Translations under genes and position numbers: made by a program
The notes under the pieces: generated by a model
The model's input: only the letters and a program-made list of their open reading frames with translations
The model's database searches: none
What the model was told of the DNA's origin: nothing
Assembly: GCA_934636045.1 (NCBI GenBank)
Contig: CAKTZP010000055.1
Location: 1 to 12,930, forward strand
Source: an uncultured Oscillospiraceae bacterium
GTDB lineage: Bacteria > Bacillota > Clostridia > Oscillospirales > Oscillospiraceae
Direction: 5' to 3'
Length of the DNA: 12,930 nucleotides
Part shown: positions 7,586-12,930 of the stretch, piece after piece
How the letters are laid out: every line of letters begins with the position of its first letter
Numbering within the stretch: the first letter of the stretch is position 1

Positions 7586-8512
7586 TTATTCACCCTCCCC
7601 ATAGGCGGCGACAGCCTGCACCAGCAGGTCGGCAAAGCCGTCCCGGTCGATGCCGACGTTGACCAGTGCGTTTGGCGCCTTGCGCGCCGTTCCGACGGTT
7701 GCGCCGCGGCAGTATTCTCCCTGCGTCTCGATTTCCACGTGCAGCGGCTTTGTCTCCAGCAGCTCCGGGTGCAGAAGCGCAGCCACGGCCACGGCATCGT
7801 GCACCGGCGCGCCCGCATAGCCGAGCTTGCGGTGAAATTCATAGAAAAACTCCAGCCAATCAGCCACAACCTGCGCCACGCGGTTGCCGACAGCGCGAAT
7901 GCGCTCGAAATCCTCCGGGAAAATGAGCGCCTTGAGCGTCACGTCCAGCCCGCTCATGCGGATCGGCAACCCGCTGCGGAAGACGATGTCCGCCGCCTCG
8001 GGGTCGACGAGGATGTTGAATTCCGCCGCCGCCGTCCAGTTGCCGTGGGCGATACCGCCGCCCATGAGGCTGATCTCAGCAATTTTACTTTTCAGCTCCG
8101 GGTGCGCCAGCAGCAGCGCTGCGACGTTGGTCAGAGGGCCCGTCGGAACGAGCGTGACCGGCTCGGCGCTCTGGCGCAGCGTGCGCGCCATAAGCTCCAC
8201 CGCGCCGCAGGAGCACAGCCCCATCGTCGGCTCCGGCAGCGCCGGGCCATCCAGCCCCGTCTGGCCGTGAACGCTGGGCGCGTTCATCGGCTCGGCCAGC
8301 AGCGGCCGCGGGCGTCCCATGGCAATGGGCGCGTCGATGCCGAGCAGCGTGCAGACGCGGCGGGCGTTGTAGGTCGTTTTTTCAATGGTCTGATTTCCGC
8401 TGGCCGAGGTGACGGCGCGGATGTCCAGCAGCGGACTCGATTTTGCGAGCATCCATGCGATCGCATCGTCATGGCCGGGGTCGCCGTCGAGAAGAATGGG
8501 GCGTTTTATCAT
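7586..8512 (-). CDS. Nucleoside hydrolase, inosine/uridine-preferring family (paralogue 2)
   Basis: Encodes 308 residues. It shares the family layout with its neighbour at almost identical positions: DGDPGHDD (9-16), N40, HG at His82, Thr128 in [13 protein letters not shown] (149-153), [11 protein letters not shown] with Glu164 and Asn166, and H238-D239. Overall similarity to paralogue 1 is moderate, so the pair looks like an old duplication or independent acquisition rather than a fresh copy. The ATG at 8512 is chosen because an AGAAGGGA ribosome site lies about 9 bases upstream and the conserved strand begins at once; the frame extends upstream to 8590 without support. It is the first gene of a three-gene unit. 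A weak -10-like CATAAT (plus 8547-8552, minus reading) overlaps the divergent promoter; no convincing -35 accompanies it. Confidence 0.94.
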   Translation of the reverse strand: MIKRPILLDGDPGHDDAIAWMLAKSSPLLDIRAVTSASGNQTIEKTTYNARRVCTLLGIDAPIAMGRPRPLLAEPMNAPSVHGQTGLDGPALPEPTMGLCSCGAVELMARTLRQSAEPVTLVPTGPLTNVAALLLAHPELKSKIAEISLMGGGIAHGNWTAAAEFNILVDPEAADIVFRSGLPIRMSGLDVTLKALIFPEDFERIRAVGNRVAQVVADWLEFFYEFHRKLGYAGAPVHDAVAVAALLHPELLETKPLHVEIETQGEYCRGATVGTARKAPNALVNVGIDRDGFADLLVQAVAAYGEGE

Positions 8513-8542
8513 GGCAGTGTATCCCTTCTGTAAGAATTTGCC

Positions 8543-8571
8543 TTGCATTATGGTGCTTTTTGCGGTACAAT
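8543..8571 (+). promoter_or_regulatory. Promoter of the PfoR-like membrane protein gene
   Basis: -35 TTGCAT (8543-8548) and -10 TACAAT (8566-8571) are separated by 17 bases, in the 98-base divergent region between the nucleoside hydrolase unit and this gene. The leader is about 30 bases and ends in TTTGGAGG. Confidence 0.75.
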
Positions 8572-8610
8572 CTTGGCGAGAGAAGCTCAAAAAACCGTTT
8601 GGAGGAAAAA

Positions 8611-9669
8611 ATGAGAGAATTTATGAAGCGGAAGGGCGTTGTCCCTTCATGGAAAACCTATTTTGTCACCGCGATGGGCGCGATGGCGCAGGGCTTGTTC
8701 GCCTCGCTGCTGATCGGCACCATCCTCGGCACGCTCGGCGACCGGCTGGGCTTGGCATTTTTGTCCGAGATTGCCGCGTTTGCAAAGAACAACTACGTCG
8801 TCGGCGCAGCCATCGGCGTTGCGGTTGCCGCTGCACTGAAGGCGCAGGGGCTGGTGCTGCTGTCGTCCGCCGTCGTCGGCGCGATCGGTTATGTGATGGG
8901 CGCGGAGATCCCCGTCGGCAGTGAAGTCGTCGCCTATACCGCCGGCCCTGCGGGCGCCTTCGTCGCCGTTCTGATCGCCACGGAGCTCGGCAAGCTCGTC
9001 TCGAAGGAAACCAAGGTCGACATCATCGTGACGCCGATTGTGACCATTCTGGTCGGCTACGGCGTGTCGTGGCTCTGCTGCCCGGCGATTGCCTACGCCA
9101 TGTACTACCTCGGCGCGTTCATCAACACCGCCACGGAGCTGCAGCCGTTCTTCATGGGCATTGTCGTCTCCGTCGCCGTCGGCATCCTGCTGACGCTGCC
9201 GATCAGCTCGGCGGCAATCTGCGCCATGATCGGCATCAGCGGTCTGGCAGGCGGCGCGGCCACGGTGGGCTGCTGCTGCCAGATGGTGGGCTTCGCCGTG
9301 ATGAGCTTCCGCGAAAACCGCTGGGGCGGCTTGGTCGCGCAGGGTCTGGGCACCTCGATGCTGCAAATGGGCAACATCATCCGCCGCCCGGTCATCTGGC
9401 TGCCGACGATTCTGTCCTCTGCAATTCTGGGGCCGGTCTCGACGCTCGTGTTCCGGCTGACCAACGTCGGCGTCTCCGCCGGCATGGGCACCTGCGGCCT
9501 TGTCGGCCCGCTGGGCGTCATCGCTGCCGCCGAGAAAACGGACGCAAGGCTTTGGATTGGGCTCGTGCTGCTGTGCGTCGTCCTGCCCGCCGCCGTAACG
9601 CTGGCGCTTAGCGAGCTGATGCGCAAGCTCGGCTGGATCCGCCCGGGCGACCTGAAGCTCGATCTGTAA
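8611..9669 (+). CDS. PfoR-like / PTS EIIC-type membrane protein (PTS_EIIC_2 family)
   Basis: Encodes 352 mostly hydrophobic residues with about eight to ten membrane helices (roughly 20-45, 60-90, 105-125, 138-160, 170-195, 200-240, 285-305, 315-330, 334-350). The start [18 protein letters not shown] and the segment [15 protein letters not shown] (135-149) resemble the EIIC-like family that includes the Clostridium perfringens PfoR protein, once described as a toxin regulator. These proteins resemble the transport domain of sugar phosphotransferase systems but often stand alone; here there is no EIIA or EIIB gene or domain. GGAGG at 8601-8605 lies 5 bases before the ATG at 8611, which fixes the start. 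The gene is divergent from two nucleoside hydrolases, which raises the possibility that it takes up a nucleoside or ribose; this is inference from position only. Three consecutive cysteines (221-223) lie in a membrane-proximal Gly-rich segment. Confidence 0.85.
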   Translation: MREFMKRKGVVPSWKTYFVTAMGAMAQGLFASLLIGTILGTLGDRLGLAFLSEIAAFAKNNYVVGAAIGVAVAAALKAQGLVLLSSAVVGAIGYVMGAEIPVGSEVVAYTAGPAGAFVAVLIATELGKLVSKETKVDIIVTPIVTILVGYGVSWLCCPAIAYAMYYLGAFINTATELQPFFMGIVVSVAVGILLTLPISSAAICAMIGISGLAGGAATVGCCCQMVGFAVMSFRENRWGGLVAQGLGTSMLQMGNIIRRPVIWLPTILSSAILGPVSTLVFRLTNVGVSAGMGTCGLVGPLGVIAAAEKTDARLWIGLVLLCVVLPAAVTLALSELMRKLGWIRPGDLKLDL

Positions 9670-9695
9670 GCGATCGGTACTGCTATTATACCCGT

Positions 9696-9744
9696 TCTGC
9701 CCCGCCGCCGCAAGAGTGCGGCGCGGCGGAACGCAGGTTTTTTT
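9696..9744 (+). terminator. Terminator of the PfoR-like gene
   Basis: A GC-rich hairpin pairs CTGC (9697-9700) with GCAG (9733-9736) and, inside, a CCGCCGCCGC arm with a GCGG-CGCGGCGG arm across a small bulge and a short AAGAGT loop. It is followed by seven T (9738-9744). Confidence 0.85.
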
Positions 9745-9775
9745 CAGTCTCGACCGAATTCGCGCAAAACCGCTC

Positions 9776-9811
9776 TTGCTTTTTTCCCTCTGAGGTGCTA
9801 TAATCACCTCA
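9776..9811 (+). promoter_or_regulatory. Promoter of tRNA-Gly with a palindrome centred on the -10 box
   Basis: -35 TTGCTT (9776-9781) and a perfect -10 TATAAT (9799-9804) are 17 bases apart; the mature tRNA starts 9 bases after the -10. The -10 is bracketed by a perfect 7-base inverted repeat, TGAGGTG (9791-9797) and CACCTCA (9805-9811), with the 7-base centre CTATAAT. The repeat could be an operator or chance. Confidence 0.85.
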
Positions 9812-9813
9812 AT

Positions 9814-9887
9814 GCAGGGTTAGTTCATCGGTAGAACGGTCGCTTCCCAAGCCACAGAGGCGGGTTCGATTCCCGTACCCTGCTCCA
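9814..9887 (+). tRNA. tRNA-Gly, anticodon CCC
   Basis: Folds as a 74-base tRNA with encoded CCA. The acceptor stem GCAGGGU/ACCCUGC pairs perfectly, with U as discriminator base. D-arm GUUC/GAAC pairs, the anticodon loop is UUCCCAA (CCC, reading GGG), and the T-arm is GCGGG-UUCGAUU-CCCGU. The anticodon stem GUCGC/GCCAC has a C-C mismatch at its third pair, which is unusual. The gene has its own promoter. Confidence 0.92.
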
Positions 9888-9923
9888 AAAAGGCACGTTT
9901 GTCAATCGACAAACGTGCCTTTC
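9888..9923 (+). terminator. Hairpin directly after tRNA-Gly (left end of the palindromic element)
   Basis: AGGCACGTTTGTC and GACAAACGTGCCT form a 13-base stem around a 4-base loop, starting at once after the CCA. In the plus direction it ends in CCTTTCAG, a short T-tract; in the minus direction it ends in CCTTTTTGG. It can serve as the tRNA terminator and is also one terminal repeat of the 301-base element. Confidence 0.6.
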
Positions 9924-10155
9924 AGACTGTCAAAAAAGTCCGATTTTGTCATTGCGAGGCCCTGCAAGGGCCGTGGCAATCTCGCAGAATTGTTTTGATT
10001 TTCAAATGATTTTCGGCGAATTCGAAACTGCCTGCATGAGATTGCCACGTTGCTTCGCTCCGACCGGCAAGCGGAGAGCCCGCATCCGTAAGGCTCCTTC
10101 GTCGCCAACGGCTGCGACATCGCAATGACATGCGGGGTAGTTTTTTGACACGCTC

Positions 10156-10188
10156 AGGCACGTTTGTCGATTGACAAACGTGCCTTTT
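10156..10188. terminator. Hairpin at the right end of the element, after the deoxynucleotidase gene
   Basis: Inverted copy of the hairpin next to tRNA-Gly: a 13-base stem with loop GATT, 25 bases after the stop of the yfbR-like gene. In the plus direction it is followed by CCTTTTCTTG. In the direction of the yfbR-like transcript it lacks a T-tract, so its use as terminator for that unit is uncertain. Confidence 0.4.
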
Positions 10189-10213
10189 CTTGTCATTGAC
10201 CCTTGCGGGTGTC

Positions 10214-10792
10214 TCACTCCAACTGGTCGAGGTTTTTGGCGAAGGGCGGGAGGCAGTGCGCAAGGAACCAGTCCAGCTCGGGCCGGTGCATGGCCTCCAG
10301 CGCGGCGCGGGTCTGGGCAGCGGCGGATTCGAATTCGGCGTTTCCGGCCTTGAGCTCCTCGATGCATTTGATATGCGCCGAGAGCTTGTCGGCAGCCTTG
10401 ACGATATCGCGCACGGTCTCGTCGGCCTCGTAGATCAGCGGGGCATAGCTCTCGCGCAGCGCCTCGGGCAGCATTTGCAGCAATCTGGTGCCGCTGACAT
10501 GCTCGACCTGCTTATAGGCCGTTTTGATCTCCGGGTTAAAATATTTGATGGGCGTCGGCAGATCTCCGGTCAGGATTTCCGACGCGTCATGGAACAGCGC
10601 AGCCGTCGCACAGCGCTCGGGATCGGCGGGCAGGCCGAGGATGTCCCGGCGAATGAGCGCCAGCCCGTGCGCCAGCACGGCGACCATGTGGCTGTGCTCC
10701 TGAATATTCTCTGAAAAGGTGTTGCGCATAAGCCCCCAGCGGGTAATGTAACGCATTCTGGAAAGGAGTGCAAAAAACTGATATTCCTCCAT
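10214..10792 (-). CDS. yfbR: 5'-deoxynucleotidase, YfbR-like HD-domain phosphohydrolase
   Basis: Encodes 192 residues, close to the length of Escherichia coli YfbR, which removes phosphate from deoxyribonucleoside 5'-monophosphates with a metal ion. The metal ligands of the HD domain are present: His33 in QEHSHMVAVLAH, His68-Asp69 in ALFHDASE, and Asp135 in KAADKLSAHIKC. The signature SEILTGDLPTPIKYF (71-85) is nearly the same as in YfbR, and Trp19 and Asp77, which in YfbR select against the ribose 2'-hydroxyl, are both present. So the deoxy preference is likely kept. The ATG at 10792 overlaps the TGA of the upstream gene by one base, with a GAGGAGG ribosome site about 7 bases upstream inside that gene, so it is the second gene of an operon. 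It is probably cytoplasmic and acts in dNMP turnover. Confidence 0.93.
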   Translation of the reverse strand: MEEYQFFALLSRMRYITRWGLMRNTFSENIQEHSHMVAVLAHGLALIRRDILGLPADPERCATAALFHDASEILTGDLPTPIKYFNPEIKTAYKQVEHVSGTRLLQMLPEALRESYAPLIYEADETVRDIVKAADKLSAHIKCIEELKAGNAEFESAAAQTRAALEAMHRPELDWFLAHCLPPFAKNLDQLE

Positions 10793-12558
10793 CAGACTTC
10801 CTCCTCGTAGTAGTCCTTCATTGGGGCGCGTCTCCGGCGGCGGCGCTGCGGGGTCTGGCCGGAAAGGCCGGTAAAGCGTCCATAGGGCTCGGCGCGGATG
10901 GCGGCGGCCAGCTCGCTGTAGAGCTGATAAAACTCCTTGGCCGTGCGCGGATGGGACAGCGCGTCCGTCAGCCATGCGCAGGGCTCCGGCTTCCAGTCGG
11001 CAAAGCGCTTGCAAAATGCCGCGCCGACGCCCAAAATCTCTGCAAAGGGCAGCAGCCGGTAGAACATCTGCCCATCCGAGCGCGACAGGCGCTCCATCGT
11101 GCCGAGGTCCATGCGGCGCAGATACGTCCGCAGGCCGAGCAGCTGGCTGACGGTATCGCGGCCGATGGGCGTGCGCTGGCCGCCGAAGGTCGTCACCAGG
11201 CCGCAGAAAAGCTGCAAAAGGATGCACAGCAGCGCCGGAGCAGTCATGCTCGCGCCGCCGGCGAAGAACAGCAGCAGCGCTGCTGCGCCAAGGCCAAGGA
11301 GCTGGCGGGGCAGCCGGCGTCGGCGCAGGAGCGCGCCGCCCGCATTCTGCACCAGCAGGCATAGTCCCGCGCAGAGCACCGACAGCAGCGGCAGCAGCAG
11401 CCACCGCACGCCGACCGCCGGGAGGCGAACATCGAAGACCATCAGGCCGAGCGCGAAGCCTGCGGCCGCCGCAAGGGCGCGCAGAAGATACGGACTGCCG
11501 GTCTTTTTGCGGAACATGCGCTGCGTCCAGCCGTTGCGGAGCGTACCGGCCGAGGCCTTATAGGCCGAGCGGAAGCGGATGCTCTGTGCGTCACAGACGG
11601 AGTCGTGCGCAAAAATGGCCTGGAAGAGCTTGCGCTCGGCGGGCTTGCGCTCGGTGCTCATGTCCATTTGCTTTTTCAGAATGATGCGGCCGCGCGGATT
11701 GCGGTAGATCGTTACGTAACCGAGTGCGCCCCAGCTGGCAAGCATCGCAGCCGCATCGGGGCGCTGGCTGTAAAGCTGGCAGACCAGCTCGCCGGCCGTG
11801 GCCTCGGGGGAAAAGGTCTGCTGCTTTTTCGGGAAGATCGGCTTGCTGCGCAGCCGCAGGAACCAATACACCAGCGCCGCGGCCAGTAGCGCGTAGAACG
11901 CAATGCGGTCAAAGGCGACGGTCTTGCCCGGTTGGTGGTGCAGATCAAAAAAGCCGCTCGGGCAGAGCATCCGGAACGAGAGCGTCTCATGATCCTTCAA
12001 AAAGGTCGTCGCCGTGGCAGTAATGGTATTGTCCTGAATGTTGATATGCAGAAAATTATCGATCACGTCGCCGTAATAAGAGCTGTTCCACGTTGGCTGC
12101 ACCGTGATCTCCGAGGGGAAGGTCAGGCTGATCTCGATCGCGCGGATGGGATAATCCCAGCCCTTCTCCAGCAGGGCGAGAGAGAACAGCTCGCCGTCGG
12201 ACTGCTCCGAGGCGCTGCACGGCAGGTCATAGGTGCAGGTGAAGGTCTGTTTCCCGGCAAAGCCCGCGTCGCTGCGGAAGACAACGCATTTCACGCCATC
12301 GATCGTCTGCTTTTTATAGTCGCCGCCGGTGGCGGAGATGTTGCCCGCGTCGGAGTGCAGCGGAAAAACAATGCGCGTGGGCGAGGTACCGCAGTCGACC
12401 TCCGCAGTGGCTGTCACGCGGCACGAGCCATTGCTCGCCGCGTCGACGCGGATGGTCATGGACGTCACCTCGTCGCCTGCGGCCAGCACGCCGCCGCACA
12501 ACGCCGCCGCGCATACCAGCACTGCCAGCAGCCGCGCAAGCCATTTCATCCGGCGCAT
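10792..12558 (-). CDS. DUF2207-type membrane protein, secreted N-terminal domain
   Basis: Encodes 588 residues. A signal peptide (1 to about 26, MRRMKWLARLLAVLVCAAAL then CGGVLA) is followed by an extracellular beta-rich region (about 30-210) of the kind called DUF2207, with the typical EKGWDYPIRAIEISLTFP pattern (131-148). A membrane helix follows (about 216-236), then a cytoplasmic region (240-355) with a winged-helix-like AELVCQLYSQRPDAAAMLASWGALG stretch (shortened name: residues 255-280), then four helices (about 358-377, 385-405, 418-434, 438-457) and a cytoplasmic tail ending in six arginines (572-577) and EEE. Function of the family is not established. The ATG at 12558 is chosen because AAAGGGGG (12566-12573) is 7 bases upstream and the signal peptide begins there; a second ATG at 12549 is possible. 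It is the promoter-proximal gene of a two-gene operon with yfbR. Confidence 0.85.
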   Translation of the reverse strand: MRRMKWLARLLAVLVCAAALCGGVLAAGDEVTSMTIRVDAASNGSCRVTATAEVDCGTSPTRIVFPLHSDAGNISATGGDYKKQTIDGVKCVVFRSDAGFAGKQTFTCTYDLPCSASEQSDGELFSLALLEKGWDYPIRAIEISLTFPSEITVQPTWNSSYYGDVIDNFLHINIQDNTITATATTFLKDHETLSFRMLCPSGFFDLHHQPGKTVAFDRIAFYALLAAALVYWFLRLRSKPIFPKKQQTFSPEATAGELVCQLYSQRPDAAAMLASWGALGYVTIYRNPRGRIILKKQMDMSTERKPAERKLFQAIFAHDSVCDAQSIRFRSAYKASAGTLRNGWTQRMFRKKTGSPYLLRALAAAAGFALGLMVFDVRLPAVGVRWLLLPLLSVLCAGLCLLVQNAGGALLRRRRLPRQLLGLGAAALLLFFAGGASMTAPALLCILLQLFCGLVTTFGGQRTPIGRDTVSQLLGLRTYLRRMDLGTMERLSRSDGQMFYRLLPFAEILGVGAAFCKRFADWKPEPCAWLTDALSHPRTAKEFYQLYSELAAAIRAEPYGRFTGLSGQTPQRRRRRRAPMKDYYEEEV

Positions 12559-12627
12559 CGCCGCACCCCCTTTCGTCGGAAAGCATCCCGGCCGCACCGG
12601 AACGCAAAAATCGTTATTCTTCCGGGT

Positions 12628-12656
12628 ATTATACCATAAAACCGCAAAAAAAGCAA
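12628..12656 (-). promoter_or_regulatory. Promoter of the DUF2207-yfbR unit
   Basis: On the minus strand -35 TTGCTT (plus 12651-12656) and a perfect -10 TATAAT (plus 12628-12633) are 17 bases apart. The leader is about 63 bases. The spacer contains five T next to the -35. Confidence 0.85.
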
Positions 12657-12863
12657 CCGCTCCTTGCTGCAGCGGCACAAGAAACCCGCGTCTCCCGCCG
12701 AAGAGGCGCAAGCAGCGCCCGGCCCGCAGCGCCGAGCCTTACAAGCGGATGACAACCAAGCTCGGAGCGGTATAAAATGCAGAAATTGCGGTGTTCGTGT
12801 CGTATTGTGAGAGATTTTCAAAAATAATCGTGTTGATTAGTGTGAAAATTCAAAGAAATTTCA
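12657..12863. other. Intergenic region without a recognisable gene
   Basis: Part of a 363-base gap between divergent genes. The left part (to about 12780) is GC-rich and holds open frames only as shadows. From about 12780 it becomes AT-rich, with an inverted pair ATTTTCA (12814-12820) and TGAAAAT (12843-12849), and a perfect 8-base palindrome GAAATTTC (12855-12862) just before the -35 of the right-hand promoter. These may be operator sites; I recognise no named motif. Confidence 0.4.
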
Positions 12864-12892
12864 TTGATTTTTACACGAATATCTGCTATACT
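12864..12892 (+). promoter_or_regulatory. Promoter of the gene leaving the window on the right
   Basis: -35 TTGATT (12864-12869) and -10 TATACT (12887-12892) are separated by 17 bases. A ribosome site follows about 15 bases downstream of the -10. Confidence 0.75.
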
Positions 12893-12921
12893 ATGGTCAG
12901 TACCTTTAAGGAGGACTGCTT

Positions 12922-12930
12922 ATGTATAGA
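12922..12930 (+). CDS. 5' end of an unidentified gene (three codons only)
   Basis: ATG TAT AGA begins 7 bases after a perfect AAGGAGG (12908-12914) and downstream of a good promoter. Only Met-Tyr-Arg is visible, so nothing can be said of the product. The AT-rich upstream region with palindromes suggests that it may be regulated. Confidence 0.7.

Larger units (their letters stand above)
9888..10188. repeat. Palindromic MITE or BIME-like element, 301 bases, non-coding
   Basis: The ends are a perfect 33-base inverted repeat (9888-9920 with 10156-10188), each end itself a hairpin. Moving inward the two halves share, in inverted orientation and in the same order, TGTCAAAAAA (9928-9937, 10141-10150), TGTCATTGCGA (9947-9957, 10120-10130) and CGTGGCAATCTC (9972-9983, 10038-10049). 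The left half has a small GGCCCT-gca-AGGGCC hairpin between the last two motifs; the right half has a longer segment with a CTCCG/CGGAG hairpin (about 10056-10076). The central 54 bases are AT-rich. No open frame of interest and no transposase is present. The paired CATTGCGA and GTGGCAATCTC motifs resemble REP-type palindromes known from several bacterial groups. It fills the whole gap between tRNA-Gly and the deoxynucleotidase gene. No target duplication is obvious at the borders. Confidence 0.8.

Noticed and set aside
7340..8533. A 397-codon plus-strand open frame opposite the nucleoside hydrolases
   Set aside because: Arg-, Asp- and Gln-rich shadow of two certain genes, crossing their junction, without a start signal.
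8513..8610. A riboswitch or strong minus-strand promoter before the nucleoside hydrolases
   Set aside because: I can find only a -10-like CATAAT without a matching -35, and no purine-riboswitch core; the region is too short for a known aptamer plus terminator.
8647..9807. A 386-codon open frame on the minus strand opposite the PfoR-like gene
   Set aside because: Its product is rich in Asp, His, Arg and Gly without hydrophobic core or motif, it lacks a ribosome site, it crosses the terminator and tRNA promoter region, and the plus strand has a convincing membrane protein.
9888..10188. The repeated hairpins as a CRISPR array or an attachment site
   Set aside because: Only two copies, in inverted orientation, with no regular spacers, no cas genes and no integrase; the tRNA 3' end is not duplicated at the far side.
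9902..10367. Small open frames in both strands across the palindromic element
   Set aside because: They run through perfect inverted repeats, have no ribosome site, and their products are reflections of the repeats.

Overview
The window looks like chromosomal DNA from a GC-rich member of the Clostridia, most likely the gut-associated Oscillospiraceae or a close relative. The reasons are strong AAGGAGG-type ribosome binding sites, AT-rich sigma-A promoters with 17-base spacers in otherwise GC-rich DNA, a SAM-I riboswitch before metK, and the families present. The taxonomic call is inference; there is no rRNA or marker set here.

Layout, left to right. A tRNA-Leu(UAG) on the minus strand has its own promoter and terminator. 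Next comes a minus-strand unit, metK followed by a class I/II PLP aminotransferase, transcribed from a good promoter through a SAM-I riboswitch with a visible terminator and antiterminator. Divergent from it is a single plus-strand gene for a membrane-anchored phosphodiester glycosidase (NAGPA family), which appears to lack a normal start codon and may begin at ATT. A strong hairpin separates it from a convergent minus-strand unit of three tightly packed genes: two inosine/uridine-preferring nucleoside hydrolase paralogues and then uvrB. Divergent from that unit is a PfoR-like / PTS EIIC-type membrane protein on the plus strand, with its own promoter and terminator. A tRNA-Gly(CCC) follows, then a 301-base palindromic element (MITE or BIME-like) with 33-base terminal inverted repeats. 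The last minus-strand unit encodes a DUF2207 membrane protein and a YfbR-type 5'-deoxynucleotidase overlapping by one base. The window ends in the first three codons of a plus-strand gene with promoter and RBS.

How the genes fit together. metK and the aminotransferase probably form a SAM-feedback-controlled methionine unit. The two nucleoside hydrolases, the divergent permease-like protein and the deoxynucleotidase suggest a nucleoside/nucleotide salvage theme. The link between the permease-like protein and nucleosides is a hypothesis from gene order only. I see no CRISPR array, integrase, transposase, phage gene or recognisable defence system. The least ordinary items are the apparent ATT start, the palindromic element, the hydrolase-hydrolase-uvrB arrangement beside the orphan EIIC, and the perfect palindrome centred on the tRNA-Gly -10 box.
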